A DNA stretch of 6,304 nt from CAYQTL01 sp964420405 (GTDB taxonomy: Bacteria; Acidobacteriota; Thermoanaerobaculia; Thermoanaerobaculales; Sulfomarinibacteraceae), in assembly GCA_964420405.1 (NCBI GenBank), contig CAYQTL010000135.1, forward strand, positions 1 through 6,304, given 5' to 3'. Each line of letters opens with the position of its first letter. Position 1 is the stretch's first letter. The translations under genes were made by a program, and so were the position numbers. Of the stretch, positions 5,429 through 6,304 are shown piece after piece. The notes under the pieces were generated by a model that was not told the DNA's origin, ran no database searches, and saw nothing but the letters and a program-made list of their open reading frames with translations.

Positions 5429-5469
5429 AGACGGGGTGGCGGGTGGCCGGCCCCGGTCGCGGGGGCCGC

Positions 5470-5475
5470 TATACT
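5470..5475 (+). promoter_or_regulatory. Possible -10 element for rph
   Basis: TATACT in an otherwise very GC-rich stretch, about 20 bases before the rph start codon. No recognisable -35 lies 16-18 bases upstream. Transcription would begin near 5482 with a leader of about 14 bases that still contains most of the ribosome binding site. Confidence 0.45.
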
Positions 5476-5484
5476 CCCCGACCC

Positions 5485-5491
5485 GGAGGAG
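5485..5491 (+). promoter_or_regulatory. Strong Shine-Dalgarno of rph
   Basis: GGAGGAG. The GGAGG core is 6 bases from the ATG at 5496 and 9 from the adjacent ATG at 5499, so either could be used. Both give the conserved RPDGR start of RNase PH. Confidence 0.75.
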
Positions 5492-5495
5492 AACG

Positions 5496-6245
5496 ATGAT
5501 GCGACCCGACGGCCGTGCGCCCGACGCCATCCGACCCGTCACGGTGGAGCCGGACTTCGTCCGCTACCCGGAGGGCAGCGTGCTCTACCGGGCGGGCGAC
5601 ACCGTGGTGCTGTGCAACGCCAGCCTCGACGATCGCACGGCGCCGTTCCTGCGCGGCACCGGCGAAGGGTGGGTGACGGCCGAGTACGCGATGCTGCCGC
5701 GGGCCACCGACACCCGTTCGGACCGGGAGGTCTCGCGGGGCCGCCCCAGCGGACGGTCGCAGGAGATCCAGCGGCTGATCGGCCGCTCGCTGCGCGCGGC
5801 GGTCCGCCGGGACCTGCTCGGCGAACGGACGCTGACGGTCGACTGCGACGTCCTCCAGGCCGACGGCTCGACCCGCACCGCCGGCATCTCCGGCGGCTGG
5901 ATCGCCCTCGTGCTGGCGCTCGGCCGGATGTACGAGCAGGGCGTGCTCACCCACTGGCCGCTCGCCCGCCGCGTGGCGGCGGTGGCGGTCGGCCTGGTGG
6001 CCGGCGAGGCCCGGGTCGATCTCGACTACGCGGAGGACCTCGACTGCGACGTGGATCTCAACCTGGTGTTCACCGGCGACGGCGATCTGGTCGAGGTCCA
6101 GGGCACCGCCGAGGGCCGGGTGTTCGGCCGCGCCGAGCTCGACTCCATGCTCGAGGTCGGCTGGATCGGCGCCCGCGCCGTCCTCGAGGCCCAGCGCGCC
6201 GTCGTCGCCCCCCGCCTCGAGCCCCTCGGAGTCGAGCTGCCGTAG
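5496..6245 (+). CDS. rph: Ribonuclease PH
   Basis: 249 residues (248 if the second ATG is used), normal for the family. RNase PH is a phosphate-dependent 3'-5' exoribonuclease that trims tRNA and other RNA 3' ends, usually as a hexamer. Family motifs occur in order: RPDGR (3-7), GEGWVTAEYAMLPRAT (56-71), GRSQEIQRLIGRSLR (86-100), the phosphate-site region DGSTRTAGISGG (123-134), the acidic DLDYAEDLDCDVDLN (175-189) containing the expected metal and catalytic aspartates, and EVQGTAEG (200-207). It is preceded by its own strong ribosome binding site and possible promoter, 220 bases past murI, so it is probably a separate unit. In many genomes rdgB/HAM1 follows rph; here the window ends in a repeat before that can be seen. 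The hexamer array starts four bases after the stop codon. Confidence 0.97.
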   Translation: MMRPDGRAPDAIRPVTVEPDFVRYPEGSVLYRAGDTVVLCNASLDDRTAPFLRGTGEGWVTAEYAMLPRATDTRSDREVSRGRPSGRSQEIQRLIGRSLRAAVRRDLLGERTLTVDCDVLQADGSTRTAGISGGWIALVLALGRMYEQGVLTHWPLARRVAAVAVGLVAGEARVDLDYAEDLDCDVDLNLVFTGDGDLVEVQGTAEGRVFGRAELDSMLEVGWIGARAVLEAQRAVVAPRLEPLGVELP

Positions 6246-6249
6246 GCGC

Positions 6250-6304
6250 ATCCCGATCCCGATCCCGATCCCGATCCCGATCCCGATCCCGATCCCGATC
6301 CCGA
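6250..6304. repeat. GATCCC tandem hexamer array D (at least 8 copies)
   Basis: ATCCC, then eight perfect GATCCC units and GA, running off the window. It starts four bases after the rph stop, so it would form the start of the rph 3' untranslated region, with the C-rich strand in the RNA and the G-rich strand as template. Same unit and orientation as arrays A and B. Confidence 0.97.

Noticed and set aside
1..6304. Insertion sequence, phage, toxin-antitoxin or defence genes
   Set aside because: All coding sequence is accounted for by housekeeping families, and no transposase, integrase or small toxin-antitoxin pair is visible.

Overview
This is a high-GC bacterial window holding one RNA gene and five protein genes, all of recognised families. 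The organism cannot be fixed from 6.3 kb. The strong GC bias, the amidase / GerMN-protein / murI cluster followed by rph, and the secreted cell-wall amidase with a regulatory N-terminal region suggest an environmental, probably diderm lineage. Acidobacteriota is my best guess, at low confidence; a high-GC Actinomycetota or deltaproteobacterial-type genome is not excluded. Both ends of the window lie inside the same hexanucleotide repeat, as expected of a metagenome contig that broke at repeats on each side.

Layout. 1-192: downstream flank of comM, with a nine-copy GATCCC array, a compact hairpin and a short inverted GGGATC array. 193-1752 (minus strand): comM, a YifB/ComM-type AAA+ ATPase. 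1753-2104: a 352-base divergent intergenic region with a comM promoter on the minus strand, two hairpins built from hexamer repeats (1838-1883 and 1910-2011) and an extended -10 promoter for ssrA. 2105-2454: ssrA (tmRNA). 2479-5275: a tightly packed operon of N-acetylmuramoyl-L-alanine amidase, a membrane-anchored GerMN-domain protein and glutamate racemase (murI), joined by two ATGA overlaps. 5276-5495: a hairpin, a degenerate hexamer array, a 12-base tandem duplication and a possible promoter. 5496-6245: rph (RNase PH). 6250-6304: another GATCCC array running off the end.

How the genes fit together. The operon links peptidoglycan precursor supply (MurI makes D-glutamate) with peptidoglycan cleavage (amidase) and an envelope-anchored GerMN protein. 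ssrA and rph serve RNA and translation quality control. ComM belongs to natural transformation and DNA branch migration.

The unusual part is not a gene. Every boundary between transcription units carries arrays of a hexamer whose minus strand reads (GGGATC)n, which is a canonical G-quadruplex pattern (G3, 3-nt loop). These arrays are paired with inverted copies or stand next to large hairpins. No array lies inside a gene or at the two overlapping gene junctions.
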